Positions 29,835 through 40,082 are shown, counted from the first letter of the stretch. The stretch: 64,000 bases of DNA from Nostoc sp. CHAB 5844 (GCF_020829595.1 NZ_JAIVFW010000029.1:26603-90602), one strand, 5' to 3'. Made by a program: numbers and translations. The notes: generated by a model from the letters alone, not told the origin.

Positions 29835-31505
29835 ATGACTTACATCCCGGAAAATGCGCTGATTGTGCAGAGCGATCGCACTATTCTTTTAGAAGTACAT
29901 TCTCCCACAGCTGCTAAAGCCAGAGAAGCGATCGCACCTTTCGCCGAACTGATTAAAAGTCCCGAACATATTCACACATACCAAATTACACCGTTGAGTA
30001 TTTGGAATGCACGGGCAGCTGGGATGCAGGTGGAAGCGATGGTGGCGGCTTTGCGAGACTATGCCAAATATCCCATCCCGGAAGCTGTCGCCCAAGAAAT
30101 CACCACCTTGGGTAGTCGGTATGGATTGACGGTAATTGAGCGTGATGGAGATAGTTTACTACTGCGGATGAGTGACCATCCTTTGGCAGAATTGTTATCA
30201 CGAGATAAGCAAGTAGCACCATTATTAGGTAAGCGACTTTCGCAGGTGTCCTTTCAAGTTGAAGCTAGTTTTCGCGGCTTGCTGAAACAGGCTTTGTTAG
30301 CAGCTGGGTATCCTGCGGAAGATATTGCAGGTTATGTAACTGGGGATGCTTTAGCAATTCAGTTGCGTCAAGAGACACGCACGGGGAAAAAATTTCTGCT
30401 GCGGGACTACCAAAGTCAAGCAGCAGAAGCATTTTATCAGTCGGGAAGAGTACAAGGTGGTAGTGGCGTAATTGTGCTGCCATGTGGTGCAGGTAAGACA
30501 ATTGTCGGTATGGCGGCGATCGCCGCTGTCCAAGAAAGTACACTTGTACTAACAACTAGTTTAACGTCTGTGCGGCAGTGGCGACGAGAATTATTAGATA
30601 AAACAGATTTATTAGAAGATGCGATCGCAGAATACAGTGGCGAAGTCAAAAACACAGGGCCAATTACCCTTTCAACCTATCAAATCCTCACCTATCGCCA
30701 TCACCGCGACGGTGATTTTCCCCACTTTGATTTATTTCGCGCCCGTTCTTGGGGTTTAATCATCTACGACGAAGTTCACCTTCTCCCCGCGCCAGTTTTT
30801 CGGATCACCGCTGAACTGCAAGCCCGTCGCCGCTTGGGACTCACTGCTACCCTCATTCGGGAAGATGGTAGAGAAGGCGATGTCTTCGCTCTGATTGGCC
30901 CAAAACGTTATGATGTTCCTTGGCGAGAACTAGAAGGTGAAGGTTTCATCGCCACTGCTAGTTGCACCGAAATTCGCGTATCTCAAAATCAAGAACGGCA
31001 AATGGAATATGCCTTAGCACCCAGGCGGAACCAGTTTCGTGTCGCAGCCGAAAATCCGCGCAAGGTGCAAGTAGTCAAAGATTTACTGGAGAAAGAATCA
31101 GGACACCGCATTTTAATTATTGGCGAATTTCTGTCTCAATTGGAAGCGATCGCACAAGTAACAAAGCTACCATTAATTACTGGCAAAACTCCAGAAAAAG
31201 AGCGAGAAAAACTTTATCAAGCCTTTAGAGAAGGTAAATTAGGTGGACTCGTTTTATCCAGAGTCGGTAACTTTGCCATTGACTTACCAGATGCAGACAT
31301 TCTCATTCAAGTTTCTGGTAAATATGGTTCTCGCCAAGAAGAAGCACAGCGTTTAGGTAGAGTTTTACGTCCTAAATCTGATGATCGACTAGCGCAATTT
31401 TATACTTTAGTTTCGCTGCGTACTTGTGAAGAAGATTTTGCCCGTCATCGTCAGCTATTTTTAACTGAGCAGGGTTATAGTTATCAAATTGAAATTATGG
31501 ATTAA
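29835..31505 (+). CDS. XPB/Rad25-type DNA helicase
   Basis: A 556-residue superfamily 2 helicase. Residues 1-130 are an XPB-like N-terminal region. The Walker A loop is LPCGAGKTIVG (K221), the box II is DEVH (312-315) as in XPB, and LTATLIREDGREGD carries the RED motif. Domain 2 ends with EEAQRLGRVLRPKS, motif VI. XPB-type helicases open DNA 3' to 5' in repair or transcription; bacterial ones are less studied. The helicase-associated gene at 24982 is the likely functional partner; a toxin-antitoxin island lies between them. Confidence 0.88.
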   Translation: MTYIPENALIVQSDRTILLEVHSPTAAKAREAIAPFAELIKSPEHIHTYQITPLSIWNARAAGMQVEAMVAALRDYAKYPIPEAVAQEITTLGSRYGLTVIERDGDSLLLRMSDHPLAELLSRDKQVAPLLGKRLSQVSFQVEASFRGLLKQALLAAGYPAEDIAGYVTGDALAIQLRQETRTGKKFLLRDYQSQAAEAFYQSGRVQGGSGVIVLPCGAGKTIVGMAAIAAVQESTLVLTTSLTSVRQWRRELLDKTDLLEDAIAEYSGEVKNTGPITLSTYQILTYRHHRDGDFPHFDLFRARSWGLIIYDEVHLLPAPVFRITAELQARRRLGLTATLIREDGREGDVFALIGPKRYDVPWRELEGEGFIATASCTEIRVSQNQERQMEYALAPRRNQFRVAAENPRKVQVVKDLLEKESGHRILIIGEFLSQLEAIAQVTKLPLITGKTPEKEREKLYQAFREGKLGGLVLSRVGNFAIDLPDADILIQVSGKYGSRQEEAQRLGRVLRPKSDDRLAQFYTLVSLRTCEEDFARHRQLFLTEQGYSYQIEIMD

Positions 31506-31694
31506 TTTTAAATATAGTAAATCTGAAGTGCTGCCGCGCAGCTGTTCGTAGCCCACTTGATTAACTAAGGCTTTTGATTTAACAGGATTTACGAGCGAGT
31601 GAACTCAATTGTGGCCACCTATTTTTTCAATTTGCCAAATTCAACTCCTATTTTGGGTTATTTAACTCATCTAATTGATGATTTTATGAATAAT

Positions 31695-33038
31695 TTACAA
31701 AGTGTAAGTAAAATCATTCACCAACATACCAGGAACTAGACTTCCGCCTAAATGGCGACTTTCATAAGTGCCAACTTCAGGGATAAATTCTTGAAAATTA
31801 GTAAAATCGACTAAATTATCTCCCCAAAAACGATAAAGGCTTTCATCAAAGCGCAAGTTTGCGATAGGTGCAATAATTTCACCATTTTCGACCCAAAAGC
31901 AGGCGTAACGAGTCATACCTGTAATTCTACCTGTGGGGCGATCGCTCCAATTAAGATAATGCAAATTGGACACATATAACCCTGTATCTAAGTTAGGTAA
32001 AATCTGTTCAAATCTTAAACTTCCCCGACTGACTTCTGGCGTGCGTAAACTTTCTGCACTATTAGCACCATTAGCAGTTTTTTGATATTCTTTAGCGGTA
32101 CGAGAGTTAACTAAGCTATTTACTAAAACTCCTTTTTCAATTATTGGTAACTCTGATGCTGCCATTTCGCCTAGTTCGTTAAAGCGTGGCACTACACCTA
32201 ATTGAAAGTTTTCTTTCAAACTAAACTTTGGAGACAACTGTTTTTCTTGTCTTGATAAGGCAGCTAAAGCACTATTACCTTGTTGGATATCTGACTCACT
32301 CACAGCACCCCAAGAAAGCATATGCAATAAATCAGCAACAGCCGCAGGTGCAAAATAAGTTTTATACTGTCCTCTAGGCAATTCTTTTGCTGGACGCGAC
32401 AGTAGTTTGAGTTGTTTTTTTGCTTCACTGATTTTAGCTGCATAACTGGCTAAATCCCAATTGTTTCCGGCAAATGTTCCTTTCACAGCTTGTCCAGAAC
32501 TGATAAACAAAGAATAATCTAATGTGAAAGTATCGGTCGCAAACCAATGTTTCTGACCGCTAGAATCTCCATAGGCTTTAATTACTACACCCCCAGCATA
32601 AATGCCAGTAAAATCTAATTCTATAACTTCTGCTAATATGTTAGAAACTACCGCTTCTGGTGCTAATAAATTACTATGATGTACTTCTCGACTAGTATTA
32701 TTTCCTGACGGTAAAACTAAATAAGGATCAATCGGTAATATAGGTAGTTCATCTCGTAATTCTTGTAAAGCTTGATATGCTCTGTACCAATCTTTTTCCC
32801 AATTGCCTGTAAAAGGAAACTGCCTTGAACTACTACGTTGCTTTGTCATTAAAGTTAGTTTAATCCAACCATCAGCTACACAGCCTGTTTGTCTAACTTT
32901 CGCATGATTAAAACGAGTAAATTGACTCCGTTCACTGCTGAGTCTGAGAGTAAATTCTTCATCTTCTACTTTTTTGATTAGCAGCGTTTCTAACAGATGA
33001 TTAAAGCTAGATTCTAAAGCAGTTAATTCTTCTTTCAT
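31695..33038 (-). CDS. TldD/PmbA-type protease subunit (TldE/PmbA)
   Basis: A 447-residue protein of the TldD/PmbA family, subunit lacking the zinc motif: ends with SLVPGMLVNDFTYTL-type sequence and contains RFNELGEMAASELPIIEKGV and RFEQILPNLDTGLYVSNLHY. TldE pairs with the metalloprotease TldD. The tldD-like gene is immediately upstream on the same strand (87-base gap), so both are likely one operon. TldD/E complexes process small peptides, including precursors of modified peptides, and degrade CcdA-like antitoxins in E. coli. Confidence 0.85.
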   Translation of the reverse strand: MKEELTALESSFNHLLETLLIKKVEDEEFTLRLSSERSQFTRFNHAKVRQTGCVADGWIKLTLMTKQRSSSRQFPFTGNWEKDWYRAYQALQELRDELPILPIDPYLVLPSGNNTSREVHHSNLLAPEAVVSNILAEVIELDFTGIYAGGVVIKAYGDSSGQKHWFATDTFTLDYSLFISSGQAVKGTFAGNNWDLASYAAKISEAKKQLKLLSRPAKELPRGQYKTYFAPAAVADLLHMLSWGAVSESDIQQGNSALAALSRQEKQLSPKFSLKENFQLGVVPRFNELGEMAASELPIIEKGVLVNSLVNSRTAKEYQKTANGANSAESLRTPEVSRGSLRFEQILPNLDTGLYVSNLHYLNWSDRPTGRITGMTRYACFWVENGEIIAPIANLRFDESLYRFWGDNLVDFTNFQEFIPEVGTYESRHLGGSLVPGMLVNDFTYTL

Positions 33039-33125
33039 TGGTATGATGCTAATTCTTAATTCGTAATTAAGTTACATATAAAAAAAGTCATATTTTTGCA
33101 TTTTGACTTTTAACTTTTGACTTTT

Positions 33126-34580
33126 TCAACTACCTCCGCCGAAGACTTCAACGTTAGCAAATACGCAAACAGGGGAACCATGTCCTACCCAAATGGCTTG
33201 ATTAGGTTCTCCTTTGCCGCAGTAAGGAGTGCCATACATTTGCCAGCTATCAGCATTTCCGACTTTGATGAGGCTGTGCCAGAATTCTGGTGTTATGGCG
33301 CGATAGTTGGGGTTGCGGAGAGTTTTGGTGAGTTTGCCATTTTCAATTAATTTGCCATATTCGCAACCAAACTGGAATTTATAACGGCGATCGTCTATTG
33401 ACCAAGAGCGGTTTGATTCCATATAAATGCCATATTCTATACCGCTAATTATTTGGTCAAAAGTGGCGTTTCCTGGTTCTAAGTTTAAGTTAGCCATGCG
33501 ATCAATTGCTGGTCGATTCCACGAGCAAGCACGGGCGCAAGCTACTCCAGGTACTCCGGCTCTGGCTTGACTTTCTAAACTGCCTAAACCCCGTTGGAGT
33601 ACACCTTCTTTAATCAAATATTCTCTTGTCGCTACTGCACCAGTATCATCAAAAGCGTAGCTGGCATACTCACCTGGCACTGTGGGGTCAAAGGTAATGT
33701 TCATCAATGGTGAACCATAAACTAGCTGACCGAAATCGGCGGTTTTGACAAAGCTACCGCCTGCGTAGTTACGCTCATCACCTAAAATTCGGTCAATTTC
33801 TAGGGGATGCCCGACGCTTTCATGGATTTGCAGCATCATTTGGTCTGGTGCTAGGACTAAGTTAGTGCGTGTAGTTGGGCATTCCGCCGCAGTCAACAGT
33901 TCTAGGGCTTGTTCTCCTACTTGTTGCACCCGTTGCCACAAATTTTCTTGTCCTAAAAGTTCCCATCCACCTTGATAGCAGTGTGCTTGCCAACCGTTAT
34001 TGGTACGTTGCTGAACAATTGCTCCGTCTTGAGCGATCGCTCCATAATTACTCCCCAAGGAGATAAACTTTTGATAGACTTCTGAGCCGTTACTGCTGAC
34101 AAACCAACTTTCTCGTTCACTAGTGCTGATGCTGGCTGTGGTTTGCACGATTTTGTCATTGATTTTCATTGTCTGGCACATCCGTACCAACAATTCATTG
34201 ATTTCTCCCGGACTCAGCGCGTCTAATGGTTCCAAAAACAGCGAGTTATATTCACCTACAACTTTGGGACGTTCAGTTTCTTGAAACGGATATATCCACC
34301 ATTGACTGGAGGAAAGTGCTTGTTTGTAAGCTATCTGGGCAGCAGATTCGAGGGAGGTTAGTTCTAAAGAGTTGGTAGCAGCATAACCTAGACAGCCATT
34401 CACTAAAACTTCTATCATGGCTCCCTCGGTAGTAGATTTACCGTTAGCTTGGGGTATGCCATCACGCACATAACGGTTCGAGGCTGTTTCTTTGACGGCT
34501 CTGATACCAATCCAATCCGCAGGTATATTAAAGCTGGCGATCGCTTTTGTTAATTCAGACCACATAATTTTAAATTGCAA
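33126..34580 (-). CDS. TldD-type metalloprotease
   Basis: A 484-residue protein with the TldD zinc motif HESVGH in LQIHESVGHPLEIDRILGDE, followed by the glycine-rich GAVATREYLIKEGVLQRGLG block and a C-terminal NVEVFGGGS. It is expected to form the catalytic subunit of the TldD/TldE heterodimer with the gene directly downstream. Start ATG at 34580 is the first in the frame. The upstream 600 bases are a spacer with palindromes. Confidence 0.88.
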   Translation of the reverse strand: MQFKIMWSELTKAIASFNIPADWIGIRAVKETASNRYVRDGIPQANGKSTTEGAMIEVLVNGCLGYAATNSLELTSLESAAQIAYKQALSSSQWWIYPFQETERPKVVGEYNSLFLEPLDALSPGEINELLVRMCQTMKINDKIVQTTASISTSERESWFVSSNGSEVYQKFISLGSNYGAIAQDGAIVQQRTNNGWQAHCYQGGWELLGQENLWQRVQQVGEQALELLTAAECPTTRTNLVLAPDQMMLQIHESVGHPLEIDRILGDERNYAGGSFVKTADFGQLVYGSPLMNITFDPTVPGEYASYAFDDTGAVATREYLIKEGVLQRGLGSLESQARAGVPGVACARACSWNRPAIDRMANLNLEPGNATFDQIISGIEYGIYMESNRSWSIDDRRYKFQFGCEYGKLIENGKLTKTLRNPNYRAITPEFWHSLIKVGNADSWQMYGTPYCGKGEPNQAIWVGHGSPVCVFANVEVFGGGS

Positions 34581-35185
34581 ATTTAGTGAATTTATATTGA
34601 CAATTTGACTGATTTATGAATACTGTTTTTATTTATTTCTTTAGCTTCTCCTAGATTAGCAATCAACTAACCAGCTATTAAACAAATTCTGTAATTTCCT
34701 CTACTTTTCTTTTCTTTAAAGCCTAGAAAATTTTATGTTTTTAACAAAATCTGTTGTATTTGATACTAATTTGTATCCTTTAACTTTTACCCTAATCGAT
34801 GTAAATTATCAGACATGAGATACTTTTTCAAGACTGTTCTCACCACTCAGTCTAAAAGTTGGATTTGGTGTAATAATGCAGAAACCATAAATTAATAAAG
34901 AAAGCAGGAAGTTCCAGAAACCTAGTTTAAAATAGAATGTTATGCATTCATAACATTCCTTCTAATGTTGAGTTTATCTGACCAAACTTTAGCTAAAGAA
35001 AGGCTTTTGTAGTTGAGTTTTTGAGATAAAAACTGCAATTTGGAAGTTACAAAAGCCTATGTCTAATACCAATTCTCTGTGAAGCTGCACATTATTTTTA
35101 CCCCTCCCAACCTCCCCTTACCAAGGGGAGGTGCCGCAGGCGGTGGGGTTCTTTCTATGCGTCTTCATCTAAAATTGGTATAAGA
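34581..35185. other. 605-bp spacer with two hairpins and a GC-rich repeat
   Basis: GAATGTTATG at 34935-34944 is inverted at 34949-34958 around CATT, an operator-like palindrome. At 35001-35058 AGGCTTTTGTA pairs perfectly with TACAAAAGCCT, with AGTTTTT/AAAAACT nested inside, which looks like a stable folded RNA or a repeat. At 35101-35150 is the CCAACCTCCCC/GGGGAGGTGCCGC repeat also seen near 27400. No gene is visible. Confidence 0.55.
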
Positions 35186-36751
35186 TTAATTCCTGTGCCA
35201 GCGCGTACCTTCAGAACTATCAATTAGGGTAATACCTTTACCTTGTAATTCATTACGGATGCGGTCTGCTTCTGCAAAATTCCTTGCTGTTCTAGCGGCT
35301 TGCCGTTGTTGAATCAAATCTTCAATTTCAGCATCGCTGAGGTCATCATTTACCAAACTGATATCTTCAATTTCGGCTGTTAAACCTAAAACCTCTGCCA
35401 AAAATACAAGCGTTTGCCACTGTTTTTTGAGTTCATCGGCTGGTGTTTCAGTTTTGCCTTCATGTACGAGGAGATTTCTCTCTCGCCGTAGTTCTTTGGC
35501 TAACTCAAATATCACAGCTAACCCACCAGGAAAATTAAAATCATCGTTTACAGCTTCTTTGAAGCGTTCAACAAAAGTAGTGCTGAGTACAGACGCGATT
35601 AATCGCGTCTGTACAAGAGAGTGCTGAGGAGCCAGCCGCGTGGGCGGGTTTCCCGAATTGAGCGGACTGGCGTTGCTGGGTATTTCTGGAGAAGTAGTTT
35701 CCCAGCCGAGTTGCTTACCGTGTTGAAAACCAAACAGCAAACTTTCTTTAAGGGTGTGCCAAGCGTTTGTCTTATCAGCGAGTGCTTCATCTGAGAAATC
35801 AATTGGCTTACGGTATTGTGCTGTCAGCACAAGTAAACGCACAGCCATTGGTTCAATTCCTCGATTCAGCAAATCTCGAATGGTTGTAAAGTTGCCCAAA
35901 GATTTAGACATTTTTTCACCATTCACATTTACCATCCCGTTGTGCAGCCAATAACGTGCTAAAGGTTTACCTGTGACTGCTTCCGATTGAGCAATTTCAT
36001 TTTCATGGTGGGGAAAAATTAAGTCTTCACCACCAGCATGAATATCTATTGTCTCACCCAAGCGATCGCGCACCATCGCCGAGCATTCAATATGCCATCC
36101 CGGACGACCAGCACCCCAAGGTGATTCCCAAGCAGGTTCTCCGGGTTTAGCGGCTTTCCACAAAGCAAAGTCAAACGGGTCTTTTTTCTTTTGATATTCT
36201 GGGTTTTCTATATTAACGCGATTCTCCTGCGGAGACGCTGCGCGAACGCTTGCCCCAGCTTGCATATCTTCTAACCTGCGACCAGAAAGCTTACCATACT
36301 CAGCAAACTGCCGTACAGCATAGTAAACATCACCATCAGAAGGGTAAGCAAAACCTTTAGTTTCTAACTGGTGAATTAATCGCTGAATCCCGTTGATCGT
36401 ATGTGTCGCACGAGGATATTCATCAGCTTCTTTGATTCCCAACCGTGCCATATCTTCAAAATACGCTTTGATGAAGCGTTCAGCTACAGCCTCCATTGAT
36501 GAGTGTTCTTGTCGCGCTCGGTTAAGAATCTTGTCATCAATATCAGTAAAATTTTGGACATAGCGGACTTGATAGCCGATAAACTGGAGATAGCGGCGCA
36601 CAACATCCCAAACGATGCAAGCTCTAGCATGACCCAAATGGCAATAGTCATAAACCGTCACGCCGCAGTAATACATCTTAACCTTGCCTGCTTCGACTGT
36701 TTCAAACGGTTCTTGACGACGGGTGAGGGTATTGTAAACAGTTAGGGTCAT
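35186..36751 (-). CDS. cysS: cysteinyl-tRNA synthetase with two inserted repeat segments
   Basis: Started at ATG 36751 ([15 protein letters not shown]), the protein has 521 residues. Class I motifs are intact: [17 protein letters not shown] (HIGH-type HLGH plus a zinc Cys) and [11 protein letters not shown] (KMSKS). Two stretches are foreign to the family: [10 protein letters not shown] inserted after LEDMQAGA, and a longer one before [17 protein letters not shown]. Both are encoded by repeats found between genes elsewhere; the second contains a perfect 28-bp palindrome at 35587-35614. Both keep the frame. The enzyme charges tRNA-Cys. Confidence 0.93.
   Translation of the reverse strand: MTLTVYNTLTRRQEPFETVEAGKVKMYYCGVTVYDYCHLGHARACIVWDVVRRYLQFIGYQVRYVQNFTDIDDKILNRARQEHSSMEAVAERFIKAYFEDMARLGIKEADEYPRATHTINGIQRLIHQLETKGFAYPSDGDVYYAVRQFAEYGKLSGRRLEDMQAGASVRAASPQENRVNIENPEYQKKKDPFDFALWKAAKPGEPAWESPWGAGRPGWHIECSAMVRDRLGETIDIHAGGEDLIFPHHENEIAQSEAVTGKPLARYWLHNGMVNVNGEKMSKSLGNFTTIRDLLNRGIEPMAVRLLVLTAQYRKPIDFSDEALADKTNAWHTLKESLLFGFQHGKQLGWETTSPEIPSNASPLNSGNPPTRLAPQHSLVQTRLIASVLSTTFVERFKEAVNDDFNFPGGLAVIFELAKELRRERNLLVHEGKTETPADELKKQWQTLVFLAEVLGLTAEIEDISLVNDDLSDAEIEDLIQQRQAARTARNFAEADRIRNELQGKGITLIDSSEGTRWHRN
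35587..35614. repeat. perfect 28-bp palindrome inside cysS
   Basis: GTACAGACGCGATT (35587-35600) is followed with no spacer by its exact complement (35601-35614). It belongs to the palindromic repeats of the type GAGACG/CGTCTC common in Nostocales spacers, here sitting in coding sequence and translated as [11 protein letters not shown]. Confidence 0.85.
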
Positions 36752-36938
36752 AACAGAGTAATGCGGCAATAGAGGGATACGCAATAATAGGGTAAAACAA
36801 CTGGAAAGTTTGTCCAGCATCCCTATGCTAGTGTTTTCTGGACTATCTGCGCTACCTTTTGTAAATTTGAATTTTCCAATGGTGGCAGCCGCAACTTAGA
36901 GAAGTTTTCTATTTTTTGATTTGTTTGATAACAGCGCT

Positions 36939-38081
36939 ATGCAATCAGCAGTGAATTCTGAATCTCAACCCATGAATGCGCCTAAACAAGGTCTACCAGT
37001 AACAATTATTACTGGATTTCTTGGTAGCGGCAAAACGACTTTACTAAATCATATTCTCACGAACCAACAGGGTTTAAAAACCGCTGTACTGGTGAATGAA
37101 TTTGGTGAAATTGGCATCGACAACGAGTTAATTATCTCCACCGATGACAGTAATAATATGGTAGAGCTAAGTAACGGTTGTATCTGCTGCACCATTAATA
37201 ATGATTTAGTTGATGCGGTTTACAAAGTATTAGAACGTGAAGAAAAGCTAGATTATCTGGTGGTAGAAACCACTGGACTAGCAGATCCGCTACCTGTGGC
37301 CTTAACATTTTTAGGCACAGAATTACGGGACTTAACCCGTCTAGATTCGATTATCACTGTTGTAGATGCAGCCAACTACAGCTTAGATTTGTTCAACTCG
37401 CAAGCAGCTTATAGTCAAATTGCCTACGGTGATATTATTCTGTTGAACAAAACAGATTTGGTTGATGAAGCTACTTTGACTCAGTTAGAGCGAAAAATCA
37501 ACGAAGTCAAAGAAGGCGCGAGAATTTTGCGTACCCAGCGATCGCAAGTACCACTCGCTTTAATTCTCAGTGTAGGATTGTTTGAGTCTGACAAATATTT
37601 TGATGCTGCTGATGAGCATGACCATGACCATCATGATCATGACCATCACGACCATGACCATTCAAATTCTGGTCATGACGACCACGACCACGACCACTCA
37701 ACCTGCGGTCACGACCATCACGACCACGACCATCATCACCACCATCATTCCGACCATTTAGAAAATGATGGCTTCACTTCCATATCCTTCCAAAGTGACA
37801 AGCCATTTTCTATCAGGAAGTTCCAGTATTTCCTTGATAACCAGCTACCCACAAGCATTTTCCGCGCCAAGGGTGTAATGTGGTTTGATGAAAGTCCCAA
37901 GCGGCACATTTTCCATCTGTGCGGTAAACGCTTCACCCTAGACGATGACGAGTGGAAAGGTGAACCCAAAAACCAGCTTGTGCTAATTGGTCAAAATCTA
38001 GACCGCGAAACTTTAATGACACAATTAGAAAACTGCGTTTGTTTACCTTCTGTAAGTCGCGGTAAAGGCTTCGGCAAGTAA
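36939..38081 (+). CDS. CobW/COG0523 GTPase with His-rich metal-binding linker
   Basis: A 380-residue protein from ATG 36939. The P-loop GFLGSGKTTLLNHIL and the metal-binding NGCICCTINNDL (CxCC motif) are present, then G4 LNKTD. Residues about 225-280 are an extreme His/Asp stretch (repeats of HDHDHH), followed by a CobW C-terminal domain. COG0523 proteins load or sense zinc or cobalt; His-rich forms are usually zinc chaperones induced under zinc limitation. No Zur-like box was identified upstream with confidence. Confidence 0.85.
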   Translation: MQSAVNSESQPMNAPKQGLPVTIITGFLGSGKTTLLNHILTNQQGLKTAVLVNEFGEIGIDNELIISTDDSNNMVELSNGCICCTINNDLVDAVYKVLEREEKLDYLVVETTGLADPLPVALTFLGTELRDLTRLDSIITVVDAANYSLDLFNSQAAYSQIAYGDIILLNKTDLVDEATLTQLERKINEVKEGARILRTQRSQVPLALILSVGLFESDKYFDAADEHDHDHHDHDHHDHDHSNSGHDDHDHDHSTCGHDHHDHDHHHHHHSDHLENDGFTSISFQSDKPFSIRKFQYFLDNQLPTSIFRAKGVMWFDESPKRHIFHLCGKRFTLDDDEWKGEPKNQLVLIGQNLDRETLMTQLENCVCLPSVSRGKGFGK

Positions 38082-38150
38082 GTATGAAGTCTGAAGTATA
38101 AAGTATGAAATATTTATTTTCATAATTCATACTTCACACTTCAGACTTTT

Positions 38151-38594
38151 ATGCGCGTTATCATCCAGCGAGTGAAATCATCACAAGTAACAGTTAACTG
38201 TGAAACTGTAGGCAAAATTGGACGAGGATTAAACTTACTCGTAGGTATTGCTGATACAGACACAGATGCAGAACTCGACTGGATGGCGCGTAAATGCCTA
38301 GAATTGCGCTTGTTTCCCAATGAAGACGGTGGAGACAGATGGCAAAAATCTGTGCAAGAAATTAATGGTGAATTGTTGGTAGTCAGTCAATTCACCCTTT
38401 ATGGCGACTGTCGCAAAGGCCGCCGTCCTTCTTTTGACCGTTCTGCATCTCCTCAAACCGCAGAAGATTTATATAACAGCTTTGTTAACAAATTACGCGC
38501 CAGTGGTTTACGAGTCGAAACAGGTAAATTTGGCGCGATGATGCAAGTCTCCATCGAAAATGACGGCCCTGTAACCTTATTTTTGGAAAGGTAA
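38151..38594 (+). CDS. dtd: D-aminoacyl-tRNA deacylase
   Basis: A 147-residue protein of standard DTD length. The motifs are [20 protein letters not shown] (SQFTLYGD holds the catalytic Thr/Gln region) and [11 protein letters not shown] with the Gly-cisPro signature. It removes D-amino acids, and Gly mischarged on tRNA-Ala, from tRNA. It lies 69 bases after the CobW gene on the same strand; no shared function is evident. Confidence 0.94.
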   Translation: MRVIIQRVKSSQVTVNCETVGKIGRGLNLLVGIADTDTDAELDWMARKCLELRLFPNEDGGDRWQKSVQEINGELLVVSQFTLYGDCRKGRRPSFDRSASPQTAEDLYNSFVNKLRASGLRVETGKFGAMMQVSIENDGPVTLFLER

Positions 38595-38636
38595 CTCGTT
38601 CAATTGTCAACTGTCAAAAGGCAGGAAGTTAAAAGG

Positions 38637-38680
38637 AAAAATTTCATACTTCACACTTCATACTTCATACTTCATAGACT
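38637..38680. repeat. short tandem repeat (TACTTCA)n
   Basis: Imperfect heptamers of the form CATACTTCA/CACTTCATA follow dtd. The same text in direct or inverted form stands near 38085-38145, 39090 and 47340. Confidence 0.6.
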
Positions 38681-38743
38681 ACTGAGTTCTAAATGATGAG
38701 AGAATATTAAATTAACGATCACAAAACTTTAAATTCTCTCATC

Positions 38744-39079
38744 ATGGCAAAAATCCAGTTTTCTAAAGGTATTGACGAAGAAGTAGTACCAGATGTACGT
38801 TTGACGCGATCGCGCACTGGTGATACTGGTACAGCAACCTTTGTTTTCGACAATCCCAAAGCCTTGAGCCAAGGCAGTACTGAAGACATCACTGGGATGT
38901 ATCTGCTTGACGAGGAAGGCGAAATAATTACCCGCGAAGTCAAAGCTAGATTCGTCAACGGTAAGCCAGAAGCATTAGAAGCTGTTTATATTATGAAATC
39001 TCCTGAAGAGTGGGATCGCTTTATCCGTTTTATGGAGCGATATGCTAAAGAAAACGATTTAGGATTTAGCAAATCTTAA
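38744..39079 (+). CDS. psb28: photosystem II assembly protein Psb28
   Basis: A 111-residue protein of normal length: [20 protein letters not shown], then [13 protein letters not shown] and [20 protein letters not shown]. Psb28 binds PSII assembly intermediates on the cytoplasmic side near CP47 and cytochrome b559 and is not in the mature complex. It is monocistronic between repeat-filled spacers. Confidence 0.95.
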   Translation: MAKIQFSKGIDEEVVPDVRLTRSRTGDTGTATFVFDNPKALSQGSTEDITGMYLLDEEGEIITREVKARFVNGKPEALEAVYIMKSPEEWDRFIRFMERYAKENDLGFSKS

Positions 39080-39089
39080 GTAGTCAACT

Positions 39090-39147
39090 GAAGTATGAAG
39101 TGTGTAGGCACCCTTTGGGTGACTTCCCGAAGGGTAGTGTGAAGTAT
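39090..39147. repeat. copy 1 of a 50-bp spacer repeat
   Basis: The text TATGAAGTGTGTAGGCACCC, then TTTGGGTGACTTCCCGAAGG and GTAGTGTGAAG, occurs again almost unchanged at 47342-47395. It holds an internal hairpin (CACCCTTTGGGTG). It is a dispersed repeat, with no coding role. Confidence 0.75.
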
Positions 39148-39243
39148 GAAATAAACGCTTTAGCCTTCATTCTTCATCCTTTTTTAGCCAAATGAACGAT
39201 AATTTTGCAATAGTACAAGCCTCAATCCAAAATTTAAAGTCGG

Positions 39244-39747
39244 ATGACGCAACAACCCCATCCAAATGTGGCTGAAATAACGGTAACTTGCGCTGTAGTT
39301 ACTGTCAGTGATACGCGCACATTAGAAACAGATAAAAGTGGTCAACTTATTCAACAATTATTGTTAGGCGCTAACCATAGTGTTGCAGCCTACGCAATTA
39401 TCAAAGATGAACCAGCACAAATTCAAGAACAAATAGAATTGCTGGGTAAAAATGCTAATTTGGATGCGGTGATTTTCAATGGTGGCACAGGCATTGCACC
39501 GAGAGATACGACTTATGATGCTATTGAAAATTTATTAGAGAAAACTCTACCAGGATTTGGGGAGTTATTTAGATTTTTAAGTTATCAAGAAATTGGTTCC
39601 CGTGCGATCGCCTCTCGCGCCGTCGCAGGTGTTTATCAAAATAAATTCATCTTTTCTCTCCCTGGTTCCAGTAATGCTGTGCGATTAGGTATGGAGAAAT
39701 TGATATTACCTGAACTAACTCATTTAGTTAGTCAAATGCGGAAATAG
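39244..39747 (+). CDS. moaB: molybdenum cofactor biosynthesis protein B
   Basis: A 167-residue protein of the MoaB/MogA fold: CAVVTVSDTRTLETDKSGQL, FNGGTGIAPRDTTYDA, SRAVAGVYQNKFIFSLPGSS. These enzymes adenylylate molybdopterin before metal insertion. A decayed second copy of its 3' third lies 0.8 kb downstream (40559-40712). Confidence 0.92.
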   Translation: MTQQPHPNVAEITVTCAVVTVSDTRTLETDKSGQLIQQLLLGANHSVAAYAIIKDEPAQIQEQIELLGKNANLDAVIFNGGTGIAPRDTTYDAIENLLEKTLPGFGELFRFLSYQEIGSRAIASRAVAGVYQNKFIFSLPGSSNAVRLGMEKLILPELTHLVSQMRK

Positions 39748-39803
39748 AAACTACAGCACTATATTTTAAAAAGACGTTGCACTGCAACGTCTCTACATCT
39801 AAA

Positions 39804-40082
39804 TTACTGGATCAAAATTTGACGGGTTAAAATACTCATCACCTCATCTGCATTGCCAGTTGGTAGCAGTGGACTCCAATCTCCTACACTGGCGTAGCCA
39901 ATTACTTGCAAATAGTTAATTGTACTAGTGACAGCTTGAGGCGAACCAATGAGCAAATGTTTAATTGGTTCTCGCTTAGGAAGTGGTAGTGGGGAAGATT
40001 GCTTGCTCCTGGGGGAGTGGAAATCTTTGCTTAAGAACTGCGCTAATTGAGATTGGGCGAATTTGAGTAATTGTGTCATCAT
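39804..40082 (-). CDS. small conserved unknown protein
   Basis: A 92-residue frame. The first part (TQLLKFAQSQLAQFLSKDFH) is a basic amphipathic helix; the middle is Ser/Pro-rich; the end (IKHLLIGSPQAVTSTINYLQ, VIGYASVGDWSPLLPTGNAD) is hydrophobic and looks coding. I recall similar short proteins in Nostocales but no function. It is convergent with moaB. Confidence 0.5.
   Translation of the reverse strand: MMTQLLKFAQSQLAQFLSKDFHSPRSKQSSPLPLPKREPIKHLLIGSPQAVTSTINYLQVIGYASVGDWSPLLPTGNADEVMSILTRQILIQ

Noticed and set aside
37610..37750. Tandem DNA repeat in the CobW gene
   Set aside because: It is the coding sequence of the His/Asp-rich metal-binding linker, not an independent repeat.
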